From contig CAZCDS010000029.1 of assembly GCA_964497585.1 (NCBI GenBank), forward strand, positions 1 through 64,000: 64,000 bases of DNA. The letters are read 5' to 3'. The position numbers were made by a program, and so were the translations under genes. The notes beneath the pieces were generated by a model, which was not told where the DNA came from, did no database searches, and worked only from the letters and a program-made list of their open reading frames with translations. Each line of letters starts with the position of its first letter. Position 1 is the stretch's first letter. Source of the DNA: CAZCDS01 sp964497585. Lineage in GTDB: Bacteria > Desulfobacterota > Desulfomonilia > Desulfomonilales > Desulfomonilaceae. This document shows positions 35,701 through 44,669 of the stretch, one piece after another.

Positions 35701-35770
35701 GGAATTCCTCCAGACCCGCGTAATAGTCTTTGACGGCTTTGTGATTGGCTTTCAGATCGAGGGTTGGCAT
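32708..35770 (-). CDS. single-chain restriction-modification enzyme (type ISP/IIG-like)
   Basis: 1020 residues. An N-terminal nuclease-like segment (VDVFSVPQAYWEAKD near residue 85) fits a PD-(D/E)xK restriction domain. The N6-adenine methyltransferase core has DPFVGTGNF near 345 (SAM binding) and the catalytic NPPY near 450. A long C-terminal region would act as target-recognition domain. The layout matches enzymes that cut and methylate with one polypeptide; I see no separate specificity gene. The downstream neighbour is a small membrane protein of unknown function. Confidence 0.8.
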   Translation of the reverse strand: MPTLDLKANHKAVKDYYAGLEEFHRLGVTHETAVRSAFQRLLEQCCRRVGWTFVGEYKYRRKGRHPLSIDGAAVDVFSVPQAYWEAKDTDDDLPKEVQKKFAKGYPRDNILYQSPDRAILWQDSREVIDEDITKPDTLVYVVKELFGYRSESQRDWEVAVEDFKPHIPDIAAKVVELIEIERKENKSFVNAFNTFADVCRSSINPNLSDAAVEEMLVQHLLTERIFSRVFQNSKFTDRNIIAHEIERVIRALTSRKFTREEFLRPLDRFYGALEKRAETLDDYGQKQTFLNTVYEKFFQGFAVKVADTHGIVYTPQPIVDFMVRSVEEILKKEFGKSLSDEGVHIIDPFVGTGNFITRIMREIKTTALPYKYANELHCNEVMLLPYYIASMNIEHEYYERTGEYKPFEGICLVDTFELAEDKQLSLMFTQENTERVEKLRKTRLFVIVGNPPYNTAQVNENDNNKNRKYKTMDKRVAQTYSADSAATLRSKLSDPYVKAIRWAADKILDNGEGIVAFVSNNGFIDDIAFDGMRKHLAQDFGLIYIFDLGGNVRKNPKISGTTHNVFGIQVGVSINLLVKLRQHDGRARIFYATVDDHARKEERFVSLESAQTGSGVRWREIHPSTDETWLTAGLSSDFDAMMPMVSKGGDALFTLASLGVSTNRDAWVYSFDYNALCLNVTSTVQTYKQQLHGFQALGGRADVDDFVIGDPAKIGWSRKLKQALKRGEIPCFEPERVREVWYRPFTRTLLYFDPFFVDFPAGMQKILPTGTTESENRMICVTAKGSEKPFVAVMTNCLPDLHLVGAGSGTQCFAFYVYDENATNGRENITDWSVQEFNSVLNAPVDKWQIFHYTYGLLHSPAYREKYKANLKRELPRIPFPKSIEQFRSFVSAGERLADLHVNYEDQPEYPLEKIETPEQPLNWRVEKMKLTKDRTAIVYNDFLSLAGIPPEVFEYRLGNRSALEWIIDRYQVRTDKRSGIVNDPNRPDDPQYIVRLIGKIITVSLETMKIVKALPSLRT

Positions 35771-35934
35771 GGACGGTCGCTCCCCCTAACGCATTGCGGG
35801 TATCTGCTACTTCAGAAGAGAGAATACGGCCACTGCCCCGAAATGACAAGTCCTTTTTTTCGCGAAGGGTAAGGCTTGAGTTTGGCGGGGCTTGCACCTG
35901 CAAGCTTCAGCCATGCTTTCAGGACTCAAGAGCC

Positions 35935-36144
35935 TTATTTCGGACAGGGCGTCTTGCTCGCGTAGTGGAGGCACGCCCGGATGTCTTCTTGGGTAAGGCC
36001 GGGATAGTTCTTACGGATATCTTCTTCAGACCAGCCCTCTGCCAGGAGGCCGACGACGAACTCCACCGCCAGCCGGGTACCCCTGACGACCGGCTTACCG
36101 AGCAGAATTTCCGGGTCTATGACGATTCGGTCTTCCCACGCCAT
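35935..36144 (-). CDS. DUF433 family protein
   Basis: 69 residues from ATG 36144, preceded by GGAGGGG. The family signature is clear: RIVIDPEILLGKPVVRGTRLAVEFVVGLLAEGW and the second helix set EEDIRKNYPGLTQEDI. DUF433 proteins are putative antitoxins usually next to a DUF5615 PIN-like toxin. No such partner gene is visible downstream, so this may be an orphan. Confidence 0.85.
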   Translation of the reverse strand: MAWEDRIVIDPEILLGKPVVRGTRLAVEFVVGLLAEGWSEEDIRKNYPGLTQEDIRACLHYASKTPCPK

Positions 36145-36433
36145 TCGTGTCCCCTCCTTGGCGTAATGCTCGGACGACGCTGATACCATAAGAAATGGCG
36201 GTCTTTCGGTCAAGCGGCCACAGATGGATCGTCAGCGTGCAAATTTCCTTCTTCTCGTTGCTTGTCGGACTAATAGACGTGGAGAAACTCTTGACGGACG
36301 CAAATCCCCGGGGCCCTTGGGGTGGGTCCTGGCGGAGCTTGAGACGGGACGGAAATCGTACCAACTCAACGGAGGCACTTCCCCTCCACGCAAGCTATTG
36401 TGTCTCGCACCATGCCGAAGGACCAACCGAAAC

Positions 36434-36709
36434 CTATTTCAGATCCTTGTCCATTTCCTTGTCAAAGGCTTTCCATGCCTTGCGTTCGCACTCCTGCAGA
36501 CAGCGGTTGTAACTGGATCGAACTCCCGGGGGCATGGCCGGCGGAAACCAATACTCTCCCCCGTACAGCTCGTTGCATTCAATGATACACTTTTCACGGT
36601 CAGAGCCGTCATTCAACGCGAGCGACTCCGGCGACACGAGGAAGAGGCCCGAGAAGAGCAGTACAACAACCGCAAATGCCGAGATTCGGCCTCCCCTTTT
36701 CATCTTCAC
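36434..36709 (-). CDS. small exported cysteine-containing protein
   Basis: 91 residues with a GGAGGT site 4 nt before the ATG. A signal peptide (AFAVVVLLFSGLFLVSPESLA) is followed by a short charged mature region with two CxxxC pairs (CIIEC and CLQEC), suggesting two disulfides in a helical hairpin. No family recognised. It stands alone between two intergenic regions. Confidence 0.65.
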   Translation of the reverse strand: MKMKRGGRISAFAVVVLLFSGLFLVSPESLALNDGSDREKCIIECNELYGGEYWFPPAMPPGVRSSYNRCLQECERKAWKAFDKEMDKDLK

Positions 36710-37070
36710 CTCCTGTCGGGCTGCGGTCGTTCGCGTCCTCTCTACCTGATGAGATGCCCGGAGAGGCTGGAAGTTTCACCAGCTTGCCCGGGGGCTCTCA
36801 TTTGTAGAAGACCTCGCTCGGACCGCCCGCGTGTGGGGTTCACCCATGGGACGAACGAGCTTCACCGGGAGACCAAGCGACTGTTGACGCGGTTTTCACT
36901 CTCCGATCCATGCATTTAGAGAGAACAATAGCACATGTCTCGTCCCGCCATGGATTTTTTGGGGAGACTCCTCGGGCAACGTTGACATTTCACAAGAGAA
37001 GCCTAAGATGCACTCTAGGACTCCTTGACATGTGGATTCCGAAGTCCGACGGCGGAAGGTGGGATTGAGG
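36710..37070. other. intergenic, nothing recognised
   Basis: About 360 bases between divergent genes. No promoter, RNA or repeat feature stood out. Confidence 0.5.
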
Positions 37071-37991
37071 ATGTGTGCGGAACGGATAGTCTCAGGCACG
37101 AAGTTCCTCGACAGCATTCGCGGTGGGATGAGTGTGCGGGAATTGATGGAGCAACACGATCTCTCCCTCGGGGAGCTAAGCAGCATTTTCCTCCAGCTCG
37201 AAAATGCCAGTGTAGATGTACTGCGACTCTATGGCAGGACGTCGCCTGATCTGCGTGCTCAAGACAAGAGAAGACTCCGATTCCTGCCGCGTCGAAGAGT
37301 GCTCGCACCCGTGCCGGTTATCGACATGGCAGACCCGACGAATACGGGGTTGCTCGTCGACGTCACGGAACGGGGACTGGGGGTAGCGGGTGTTCACGCC
37401 CGGTTGCATGAGGTGAAGTCCTTCAAAATCGCCGCGGACCGCGTTTTTCGGGTCAGCGCATTCCAACTCCAGGCCGAATGCCGGTGGGTCGCAACGAAGG
37501 GAGAGAACGGGGAAGCCTTATCCGGCTTCAAGATAGCGAGAATCACGGAGTCAAGCCTGAGAGAACTGCGGCGATTCGTCGGACTGCTGACGGAGGCGGA
37601 GCAGGCACCGGATAGCCCGATTCCGCGCAGTCTTCAGGAGACGCCGGTAGACCTGACCGGTGAGGTGGAGACCGGCTGGACGTGCCCCTCCTGCGAGGCA
37701 TGGTATGAAACGGAGCAAGACGAGTGTCCTTCTTGCGGCATAATCGCCTCCAAATACATACACCAGCTTGAACGAACCAAGACCGAGATTCTCGACGCTG
37801 TGGTGGAACAACCGGGCGTTCGGATAGAAACGAAAACTCTTGCCGCGGGACAATCCGTCCAGACGACCATTACCACGTCAGACAAGCTCTTGAAGGAACT
37901 CAAGGCGCTTGGAGGAAATTTCGGCGATCACGTGAACAAGGCTTTGTCCGAGTACGTACTCAGGATGAAAGCCCGCAAAGGTAAGACCTGA
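37071..37991 (+). CDS. PilZ-domain protein with N-terminal helical motif and zinc ribbon
   Basis: 306 residues from ATG 37071 (a GTG at 37032 is the alternative). The N-terminus contains IRGGMSVRELMEQHDLS, one copy of a helical motif repeated in the gene at 57859. A PilZ-like domain follows (TGLLVDVTERGLGVAGV to GFKIARI), then a zinc ribbon CPSC...CPSCG near 215-235, and a C-terminal helical segment. PilZ domains bind cyclic di-GMP, but the N-terminal arginine motif is only partly visible (RRLRFLPRRR), so binding is uncertain. Confidence 0.7.
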   Translation: MCAERIVSGTKFLDSIRGGMSVRELMEQHDLSLGELSSIFLQLENASVDVLRLYGRTSPDLRAQDKRRLRFLPRRRVLAPVPVIDMADPTNTGLLVDVTERGLGVAGVHARLHEVKSFKIAADRVFRVSAFQLQAECRWVATKGENGEALSGFKIARITESSLRELRRFVGLLTEAEQAPDSPIPRSLQETPVDLTGEVETGWTCPSCEAWYETEQDECPSCGIIASKYIHQLERTKTEILDAVVEQPGVRIETKTLAAGQSVQTTITTSDKLLKELKALGGNFGDHVNKALSEYVLRMKARKGKT

Positions 37992-38083
37992 GCGCAACGG
38001 GCAAACGCGCCGCCGACTCAACTTCTCAAGAAACAGTTCACCGGGACAGGCCGACGACCTCTCCCGGTGCACTGTACGTCGTA

Positions 38084-40744
38084 TCAATAGGTAGCTTCTC
38101 GGAGTTTCTGGCTGAAGAAACGACAGAGATTGATGCCGATTTGCGGATAGACCTTCATGATCTCGACGAATCGGTGATGCGGGAGCACATAGGACTGCGT
38201 CTCCGTTGCGGCTACGCACGTGGCATTGGGGGGCATACGGGTGAAGAGGCTCAGCTCGCCGAGGAAGGCGCCTTCGCCGATTGTCGCCTTCTTGACTTCA
38301 TCAGGCGTGCCGTGTCCGGCGTAGATATCGACCTTTCCTGAGACGACCAGATAGATGGCCGAATTCTCTTCGCCTTCCTTGATCATGATGTCGCCCGGTT
38401 GGAACGTCTCCACATTGAGTACCGACGCCAGCGCGTGAAGCTCTCTGACTCCCATTCCTTCAAGTATCGAGAAGCTCTTCAGGTTGTTGACTATCTCTAG
38501 GATTTCCGGCATTTCCGCCACCTCATTGTTGGTTCGCGCGAGCGCGTATTCCGCCAACTGTCGCACGTACGGGCTCTCATCGGTCAATCGAGATTCAATG
38601 ACCGGTACGAATCCCGGTTTTGGATCTTCCTCTGCGATAACGTAGAGTGCGAGCAATCTCGTGAGGGGATCCCGGGCTTCGGCCAGGAGCGTGAGCAGCC
38701 GTTCAAGATTATCACTCCGGATGATCGGCAGCAGTTCCCGTCCCCTTTCGATCTTCTCATCAACGGGGATATCCTCGATGAGCGGAATCAGATAGGGAGT
38801 GATATCCCTATTGATCGAGTTCTCCACCATTTCCACGGCAATGGAGGCCGATTCAGACTGGAGCGCCTCGTACATGAGGCGCATGTCCGCATGGTGAACC
38901 CAGAGCGCATAGAATATGAGCCTGAGGATTTCTTCGTTGATCTCCTCGAGACATTCCTTGAGCATGGCGACACTCTCGCTGCCGTTCATTCCGCGGAGCT
39001 GCCTGATTGCGATGAGGTTTCCGTACGCCTGCGACAACTCCTTGCCGAGGAAGGGTATCAGTTCGAAGTCCTTGACCCCGGATAAGCGAATCACCTCAAG
39101 AATACCCTGTTTGAGTCGGGGGTTCGATTCGACGAGCGTCACCTCGAGAAAGGGCAAGATCCTCTCCCGGTAGGTCATGAGGGCTTCGATAGCTGCGTTT
39201 CGCACATTGTCGCTCGTTTCCTCGAGGAGTCTGAGCAGCTTTCGCACCGCGCGGATATCCTGGTTGTGAGAGAAGGAAGCCGCTGCTTCCGCGCGCACGT
39301 CGGGATCCGGATCGTCGAGCAGTTTCAGGGCAACGTCCGGTTCGATGGCACGGACCTCCTCGAGCAGTTTTGCGATTTCCGTGCCACGGTCTTCGACGGA
39401 AACAGGGCCCAATTCCATGGCTGCCGCGCCGCTGTCGAAGGTACGGACCGATTCGATCTGGTCGAAATCTATCTGTTGCTCGACGATCACCTGCTTGAGG
39501 ATGCGCTTGTAATGTCTCCGGAACAGGAGCGTTTCCAGGACCCAGTAGACGGCGAATCCCACCGCGAGAAAGGAGAACATCCTGGCGTCAAGCACCGGCT
39601 TGAGCACAATCATCATCAGGGAGCCGGCGAGCATGCCGATCTTGAGCACGGTCCCTCGAATGAACGAGCGGCTCCACGCGATCAGATCCGGTGGAACAAT
39701 GCTGTACAGGATTTTGTTCACCGGCCCTGCGATGGCTCGTTGTATGAGGATGGCCGTGAACTGCCCGTACATTGCAACGTAAATATTGAAGAACGCTCCC
39801 AGTGACGTGAAAATGACCGTGAAATTGATCGGATGTGCCAGCGAGGCGTTCGTCAATCCCATCCTCTGGTAGAGCCGGCCCATGAAGAAAAGGAGTACGA
39901 AGGTCGTCAGCGTCGTCATCCCACGGAATATGCTCAAGAATGATATGAGAGTCTGCTCGGACGCGAAGGTGTTGTTGGCGATGACGCTGAACTGATAGAA
40001 AAATATGGGCAGAAGTATGTTCGGGATCAGGCCCGTGATGATGAGGTACCGGACGATGGGGTACTTGGCGATGAGCCCGGGGACCTCGGTCAGTTTCTTC
40101 GTCCCTGAGGTGGCCGCCTTCGCCGGACCCGCTTTCGGCCGGGTCGACCCAAACAGGCCCGGTCCCGTACGGAACAGAAAGATCCCCACCCCCATGCACA
40201 CAACGCCGAAGAATATGAGCGTGGGATCGTCTCCTATGACCAGCGTCAGCGGCTTGGTGACGAAGCTCCCGATGGTCGTGCCGAGCACCTGACCCGCGGT
40301 TATCAGCGGAAAGATCCGCTTGCCCTGCCGAGCGTCGAAGAGGTCCCCCGCCATGTTCCACAGGTACACCAGCAGAATCGAATCGAGCAGAAAAAGAAGC
40401 TGGTACAGGATCGGGTACGCGATGCTGATGTCCGCCTTGACCATGAAGAAGAGGACGACGGTGGAAACCGCATAGATCGCGAGAATCCCGGACAACAACG
40501 AGTGGTCCATGAAGCGCCTGGCCAACCTGTCCACGAGCCCAAAGACCACGAACGTGAGCAACGCGTTGATGACCAGCATCCAGGGGATGTACTGAGGCCC
40601 GTACCGCTTGAGGAACGCCGCGTCCACGTAGTTGCGGAATATCGCGGTCACGAAGAAGATGACGAAGAAGATCGCGGCAATCCACAGGAATCGAGACGAC
40701 TCGTGAACGTAGATCTTCAGGTACTTTTCGAGGAATTGCTTCAT
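38084..40744 (-). CDS. ATP/ADP-carrier-like membrane protein with HEAT repeats and cNMP-binding domain
   Basis: 886 residues in three parts. Residues 1-420 contain about twelve membrane helices resembling the nucleotide-transporter / ATP:ADP translocase superfamily. Residues about 470-720 are HEAT-like repeats (DPDPDVRAEAAAS, SDNVRNAAIEALM, DPLTRLLALYVI). Residues about 740-880 are a cyclic-nucleotide-binding fold (FQPGDIMIKEGEENSAIYLVVSG, GEGAFLGELSLFT), although the phosphate-binding Arg is replaced by the MPPNATCVAA segment. A transporter gated by a cytoplasmic sensor is the straightforward reading. Substrate unknown; it stands alone. Confidence 0.75.
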   Translation of the reverse strand: MKQFLEKYLKIYVHESSRFLWIAAIFFVIFFVTAIFRNYVDAAFLKRYGPQYIPWMLVINALLTFVVFGLVDRLARRFMDHSLLSGILAIYAVSTVVLFFMVKADISIAYPILYQLLFLLDSILLVYLWNMAGDLFDARQGKRIFPLITAGQVLGTTIGSFVTKPLTLVIGDDPTLIFFGVVCMGVGIFLFRTGPGLFGSTRPKAGPAKAATSGTKKLTEVPGLIAKYPIVRYLIITGLIPNILLPIFFYQFSVIANNTFASEQTLISFLSIFRGMTTLTTFVLLFFMGRLYQRMGLTNASLAHPINFTVIFTSLGAFFNIYVAMYGQFTAILIQRAIAGPVNKILYSIVPPDLIAWSRSFIRGTVLKIGMLAGSLMMIVLKPVLDARMFSFLAVGFAVYWVLETLLFRRHYKRILKQVIVEQQIDFDQIESVRTFDSGAAAMELGPVSVEDRGTEIAKLLEEVRAIEPDVALKLLDDPDPDVRAEAAASFSHNQDIRAVRKLLRLLEETSDNVRNAAIEALMTYRERILPFLEVTLVESNPRLKQGILEVIRLSGVKDFELIPFLGKELSQAYGNLIAIRQLRGMNGSESVAMLKECLEEINEEILRLIFYALWVHHADMRLMYEALQSESASIAVEMVENSINRDITPYLIPLIEDIPVDEKIERGRELLPIIRSDNLERLLTLLAEARDPLTRLLALYVIAEEDPKPGFVPVIESRLTDESPYVRQLAEYALARTNNEVAEMPEILEIVNNLKSFSILEGMGVRELHALASVLNVETFQPGDIMIKEGEENSAIYLVVSGKVDIYAGHGTPDEVKKATIGEGAFLGELSLFTRMPPNATCVAATETQSYVLPHHRFVEIMKVYPQIGINLCRFFSQKLREATY

Positions 40745-41245
40745 TCCCGCACCGGTGCTTCTTCAAGATATGGGGGAGATCGGAAAGACCGGGTTCGAAT
40801 TATAGGGGATCAGCACGGTACCTGCAACGCGTAATTTTCCCTTGAGCCCCCCTGAAAGCTTCCGAGCGGGATCGTAGGAGAGGGATTTCGGGGCACATTT
40901 ACGCGGAAAGCCCGGCCGCCTCACTATGAAATCCTCCCTTTGCTCCTTTCGCCGGGGGGAACCAGACGTGCCCCTTGAAAAACTGATTCTTGCCCGTGCA
41001 TGTGACACGCGGCAGCGCTGATTGCCGGCGAACAGGAGCATCGGCAAGATGCCGGTCCTACCATTGCTCACCGACCTCAGAATTTTGACCGGAACCCGGC
41101 CGAAAAAGCCCTCGGTGTCAAGAGCGTCCAAAATTCAGTCCGGAGGAAGAGGGACCAAACAAAATCCCCGCTTTCTCATTTCGGGGAGAGGCCCTTCATT
41201 CTGCGTCGCGACTTTCAATACATAGAAGAGGCGATCACACACATC
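40745..41245. other. intergenic, nothing recognised
   Basis: About 500 bases between two minus-strand genes. Open frames are low-complexity and no RNA or repeat was identified. Confidence 0.5.
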
Positions 41246-41809
41246 TCACTGTACGCTGCGCACGAGCTTTCTCCTGATCTTCTCCGCCTTTTCGGAATCC
41301 GCGTCGAGCGTTAGGACTCTGCCGTCCGTTCCGCGGATGATCACCGCCCTGCCCCACACATTCAGGGCGTAGGCGCGGAAGGAATCGCGGGCCCTCTCTT
41401 TGTCCCACTCGGGCTCCACCCGGAGGATCACATCCTTCTTGACGGAGAGGCCGTATTCATCCTGATAGGGTCCCCGGACCGGTCCGACGGAATAGTATCG
41501 CCCGTGGGAGTCGAAGAACCTCTTCTGGGAACGAACTGCGCTCTCGACGGCTTCTCTGGCTGCCGAGTCTCTCTCCGCGATCTTTGCGGAGAAGAAATAA
41601 TCAACTCCCAGGTGAAAGAGCGCATACGCGAGAATCAGATTGATCGCAAAGGTGGTGAGTGTCGCGCTCAGCGTCTTCTTGCTTTTCCCTCCCACTTTCC
41701 GGCTTATAAGATAGAACCATCCCGCATAGATCGAAGGTGCAAAGACGATAATGGCCAGGCATGCAAAACAGACGATTGTGATCGACCAGCGTACTATTGA
41801 CGGGATCAT
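41246..41809 (-). CDS. hypothetical two-helix membrane protein with pilin-like tail
   Basis: 187 residues. Two hydrophobic helices (about 8-35 and 48-72) precede a soluble tail. The segment AAREAVESAVRSQKRFFDSHGRYYS resembles the start of the globular part of type IV pilin-like proteins. No family recognised. It ends the minus-strand gene pair that includes the helical-repeat protein upstream (93 nt apart). Confidence 0.6.
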   Translation of the reverse strand: MIPSIVRWSITIVCFACLAIIVFAPSIYAGWFYLISRKVGGKSKKTLSATLTTFAINLILAYALFHLGVDYFFSAKIAERDSAAREAVESAVRSQKRFFDSHGRYYSVGPVRGPYQDEYGLSVKKDVILRVEPEWDKERARDSFRAYALNVWGRAVIIRGTDGRVLTLDADSEKAEKIRRKLVRSVQ

Positions 41810-41902
41810 TTTCGGACCTATTCTCGATGTGACACGGGCCGGGCAGGTGGTTCACCCCACGGTTCACCAGTTCCGTCGAAGCACTGAACCGTCGGGAATT
41901 TC

Positions 41903-42700
41903 TTACCTGGGATCCTCCAATTGGAACGTTTCATCCCGGCCGCACAATTGTTTTCTCTTCTCTGTTAGGGCCTTGCGCGCGGCCTCCAGGAGCGTCGAAC
42001 TCAGGTTCGGGCTGTCGCAGATCTCTTCCAGCTCTTGCAGCCTCATATACGGCAACAGTCTCAGCGCCATGGTCAGCGGCGCGTAGGGGTTGAGGATGAT
42101 TGCTTTCTTCACAGCGTATCGGGTAACCCAGCGAGGGTGATTGTAGACCTCCTCCAATACGAGGGCCGACAGGGGACGTGTGGAAGCTATCCGGACGACG
42201 TCGATCTCTTTGAGTCGGGGGTTATTGAGCAGACTCCCGATGACTCTGTGGTCCTGGTCCTTCGCGATCCGCTCAATGAGTTTAAAATCGGGTTTCCGAG
42301 CTAATTCCTTCCGCGCCCCGAGTGGTACTTCTCTCAAGCTTGGGTCCAGAAAGGGCTGAAAGGGGGTCTTATCCGACAACTCGGACGGCATGTCCATCAG
42401 GAGCGCGACGATCGCGAACTCGGCTGCGTCCTGGGCTTTTCCCACCAATTCAGACATGCGCACGTCCCCAAAGACCTGTGCGAGCACTCCTGAGCACAGC
42501 AGGCCATTGTACAGGCTCCGGTAGATGTGATTCCCACTGGTCGCCCTCTCCTGAATGACCTTGATCGCCTCAAGGACCGCGTCGTCTCCCAGGAGCTTCA
42601 GCCGGTCAGCCAGCGCGTGGCTTCGCTGGAGCACGTCCCGGATATTCGACAACCTGGCGATAAGGTCCTGTGCTGAGAATTCCTCTTCTGCTGAAGGCAT
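41903..42700 (-). CDS. hypothetical helical-repeat protein
   Basis: 265 residues, almost all helical, with short repeated units such as LLNNPRLKEIDVVRIASTRP and EVYNHPRWVTRYAVKKAIILNP that resemble HEAT or leucine-rich-variant repeats. No signal peptide or membrane helix. Proteins of this kind occur beside PilZ/FHA signalling proteins in Desulfobacterota, but I do not recognise a named family. Confidence 0.6.
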   Translation of the reverse strand: MPSAEEEFSAQDLIARLSNIRDVLQRSHALADRLKLLGDDAVLEAIKVIQERATSGNHIYRSLYNGLLCSGVLAQVFGDVRMSELVGKAQDAAEFAIVALLMDMPSELSDKTPFQPFLDPSLREVPLGARKELARKPDFKLIERIAKDQDHRVIGSLLNNPRLKEIDVVRIASTRPLSALVLEEVYNHPRWVTRYAVKKAIILNPYAPLTMALRLLPYMRLQELEEICDSPNLSSTLLEAARKALTEKRKQLCGRDETFQLEDPR

Positions 42701-42988
42701 GGGATCCGACTGCTCGAAGGGTCGTGATAGTTCTAACGATTCCTGGCGGCTAGGGCCGCTCCGGACAAAGGACCGGCTGCCCGGTCTCCGTCACGGGCGC
42801 TGCGGCGATGATCCCGGCCAGGAACCGCTGGAGCCATTATAGCAGACTTGTCGGAGCTCCGGGCAACCGTTCGCAAGGGAAGCCTGGTACGAGGACTCAT
42901 CACCACACTCTCCACAAGGAAGCCTGGCGCTTAAAAAAGGGATTCGGATATGATAGTACATGGATCAGTCTTTCGGAACGGTGAACTC

Positions 42989-43552
42989 ATGAATATAGCT
43001 TTTGATGTGGACGGTGTTGTCCTCAACTCTATTGACTACATATTGGAGCACATCAACCGTGCCTTGGGAATGAATCTCACCCAGTCCCATCTATTTTCGT
43101 GGCAGCTCGAAGGCCTGGGAGTAGATTTCACCACCATGTGGGACGCGGTCTACTACATGTATTCACAGCCCTATATTGAGCCTTACCAGGGAGCAGTAGA
43201 CGTGCTGACCCGCATTCACCACGCGACGGGGGACCCCCTCCTCTTTATCACCGGCCGCCGGGAACCGGATACCGCGCTGCGCCAGCTTCGTGCGTTGAAA
43301 TGGAACTCGACTCCACCGGAGATGATCGTGACAGGTGGAGACCGGGACAAGCGCATCTATCTCGCTGAGAAGGACGTCCATTTTATTGTTGAGGACGACG
43401 TGGAGTACGTGGAGCAATATGTCGAAGCGGGTATCGGGTTCGGCATGATGCGACGCCCGTGGAATAAAGAGACGAAGGCGCCTGTGACACGGATTTTCAA
43501 TGGCTGGAATGACCTGGAGAACTGGTTCTTCAGCCAGGAGGAGAGTCGCTAG
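42989..43552 (+). CDS. HAD-superfamily hydrolase, 5'-nucleotidase-like
   Basis: 187 residues from ATG 42989; the frame extends to 42950. HAD motif I is FDVDGVVLN with the nucleophile and acid/base Asp pair, motif II is LLFITGRREPD, and motif III/IV is near LAEKDVHFIVEDDVEY. The layout resembles the small 5'(3')-nucleotidase-like / YqfW group. Substrate unknown. It is transcribed toward the PspA gene but 320 nt separate them. Confidence 0.75.
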   Translation: MNIAFDVDGVVLNSIDYILEHINRALGMNLTQSHLFSWQLEGLGVDFTTMWDAVYYMYSQPYIEPYQGAVDVLTRIHHATGDPLLFITGRREPDTALRQLRALKWNSTPPEMIVTGGDRDKRIYLAEKDVHFIVEDDVEYVEQYVEAGIGFGMMRRPWNKETKAPVTRIFNGWNDLENWFFSQEESR

Positions 43553-43873
43553 AGTTGGGCCGCCGGGGCTGATTTCCACCTCCTCTCCTCCAGATAGGGC
43601 GGGCTTGCCTCGTGGGACGCCACACTCGATTCCCGGGCGCCTCTGCCGGCTCGGCCGGTGGTGCCTCTTCTGTCGATTCTTTTCCTGTGCCGCGGTATGA
43701 CTCGGTACAAGGAGGTCGCCCTGAGATCATTCTAGTGGCCGCGAGGCCATGATCGTGTTATGAATGGGAAGTGCACGCTGCGATATGTCGGGCCGCGTTT
43801 CGGAATGAGAGCCGAATGTGCGGTTCGCTCTACCATGCGCTATTGACCCGTCTCATTGTCACGGAGGGAAATC
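43553..43873. other. intergenic before pspA
   Basis: About 320 bases. Expected to hold the pspA promoter; I did not find a convincing sigma54 GG-N10-GC element or a sigma70 pair. Confidence 0.45.
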
Positions 43874-44620
43874 ATGGGATTTTTTGGAAAACTATGGGCC
43901 GTGGTCCGGGGATTCTTCATCAGAGCCGGCGATGATGTGGTCTCCGGCGGCCCCGAGGCCATCCGCGCCACGTACGCGTCTGCCATCGACGATGCCAAGA
44001 GGCGGTACAAGGACATGCAGCAGGCGGTGGCCCGCCTGGTACGGGAGAGGGCGAGGACGGAGGAGACCCTCAAAGAACTCGACACGGAGGAAAAGGACCT
44101 CCAGAAGAAGCTCGAAGGAGCCCTTGCCATGGCGGAGGCGGAACCGGACAATTCCGCACACCGCGAGGCCGGATCCCGATACCTGACGCGAATGCAGGAG
44201 ATCGACCAGAAGCAGGCGGCGCTCACCGAGGATCTGGATGTCCAGCGGGATAAGGTGGAATCTTACAAGATCAAGCTCCGCGCGTTTAGCGACGAGATCG
44301 ACAAGCTCAAGCGTGAGCAGGGCGAGATGGTTGCCGAGTTCGTCTCCAGTCGCCAGGTTATCCAACTGGAGGACCGTCTCAAGGGTCTCGGAGAAAGCGC
44401 GGTCGATGAATCGATCATCGCTATCAGGGAGAAGGTCGCCAACTTGAAGGCCGAAGCGAAAATCGCCACGGAAATGAGTTCCTCGACCGTCGGTGCTCAG
44501 GACGAGCAGTACGAACGTCTCGGAGCCGAGAAAGAGGCGGCCAACAGATTCGACGAGCTGCTTAAGGCGAGGCAGGCGGCAAAGGCCGGCGTCTCGGAAA
44601 AAGAACGGGATCTCGGGTGA
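43874..44620 (+). CDS. pspA: PspA/IM30 (Vipp1) family membrane-remodelling protein
   Basis: 248 residues from ATG 43874 with GGAGGG upstream. It is almost entirely coiled coil, the pattern of PspA/Vipp1 proteins, the bacterial relatives of ESCRT-III, which form rings and rods on membranes and repair them. The N-terminus (FFGKLWAVVRGFFIRAGDD) is amphipathic as needed for membrane insertion, although the family core is divergent. The next gene, 49 nt downstream, is a two-domain AAA ATPase rather than pspB/C, an ESCRT-III/Vps4-like arrangement. The gene name is by family. Confidence 0.72.
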   Translation: MGFFGKLWAVVRGFFIRAGDDVVSGGPEAIRATYASAIDDAKRRYKDMQQAVARLVRERARTEETLKELDTEEKDLQKKLEGALAMAEAEPDNSAHREAGSRYLTRMQEIDQKQAALTEDLDVQRDKVESYKIKLRAFSDEIDKLKREQGEMVAEFVSSRQVIQLEDRLKGLGESAVDESIIAIREKVANLKAEAKIATEMSSSTVGAQDEQYERLGAEKEAANRFDELLKARQAAKAGVSEKERDLG

Positions 44621-44669
44621 AACAGTTCCCCGTGAAGTGCCGGCGGGCCAGCAGTGACGGGGTCTGACC

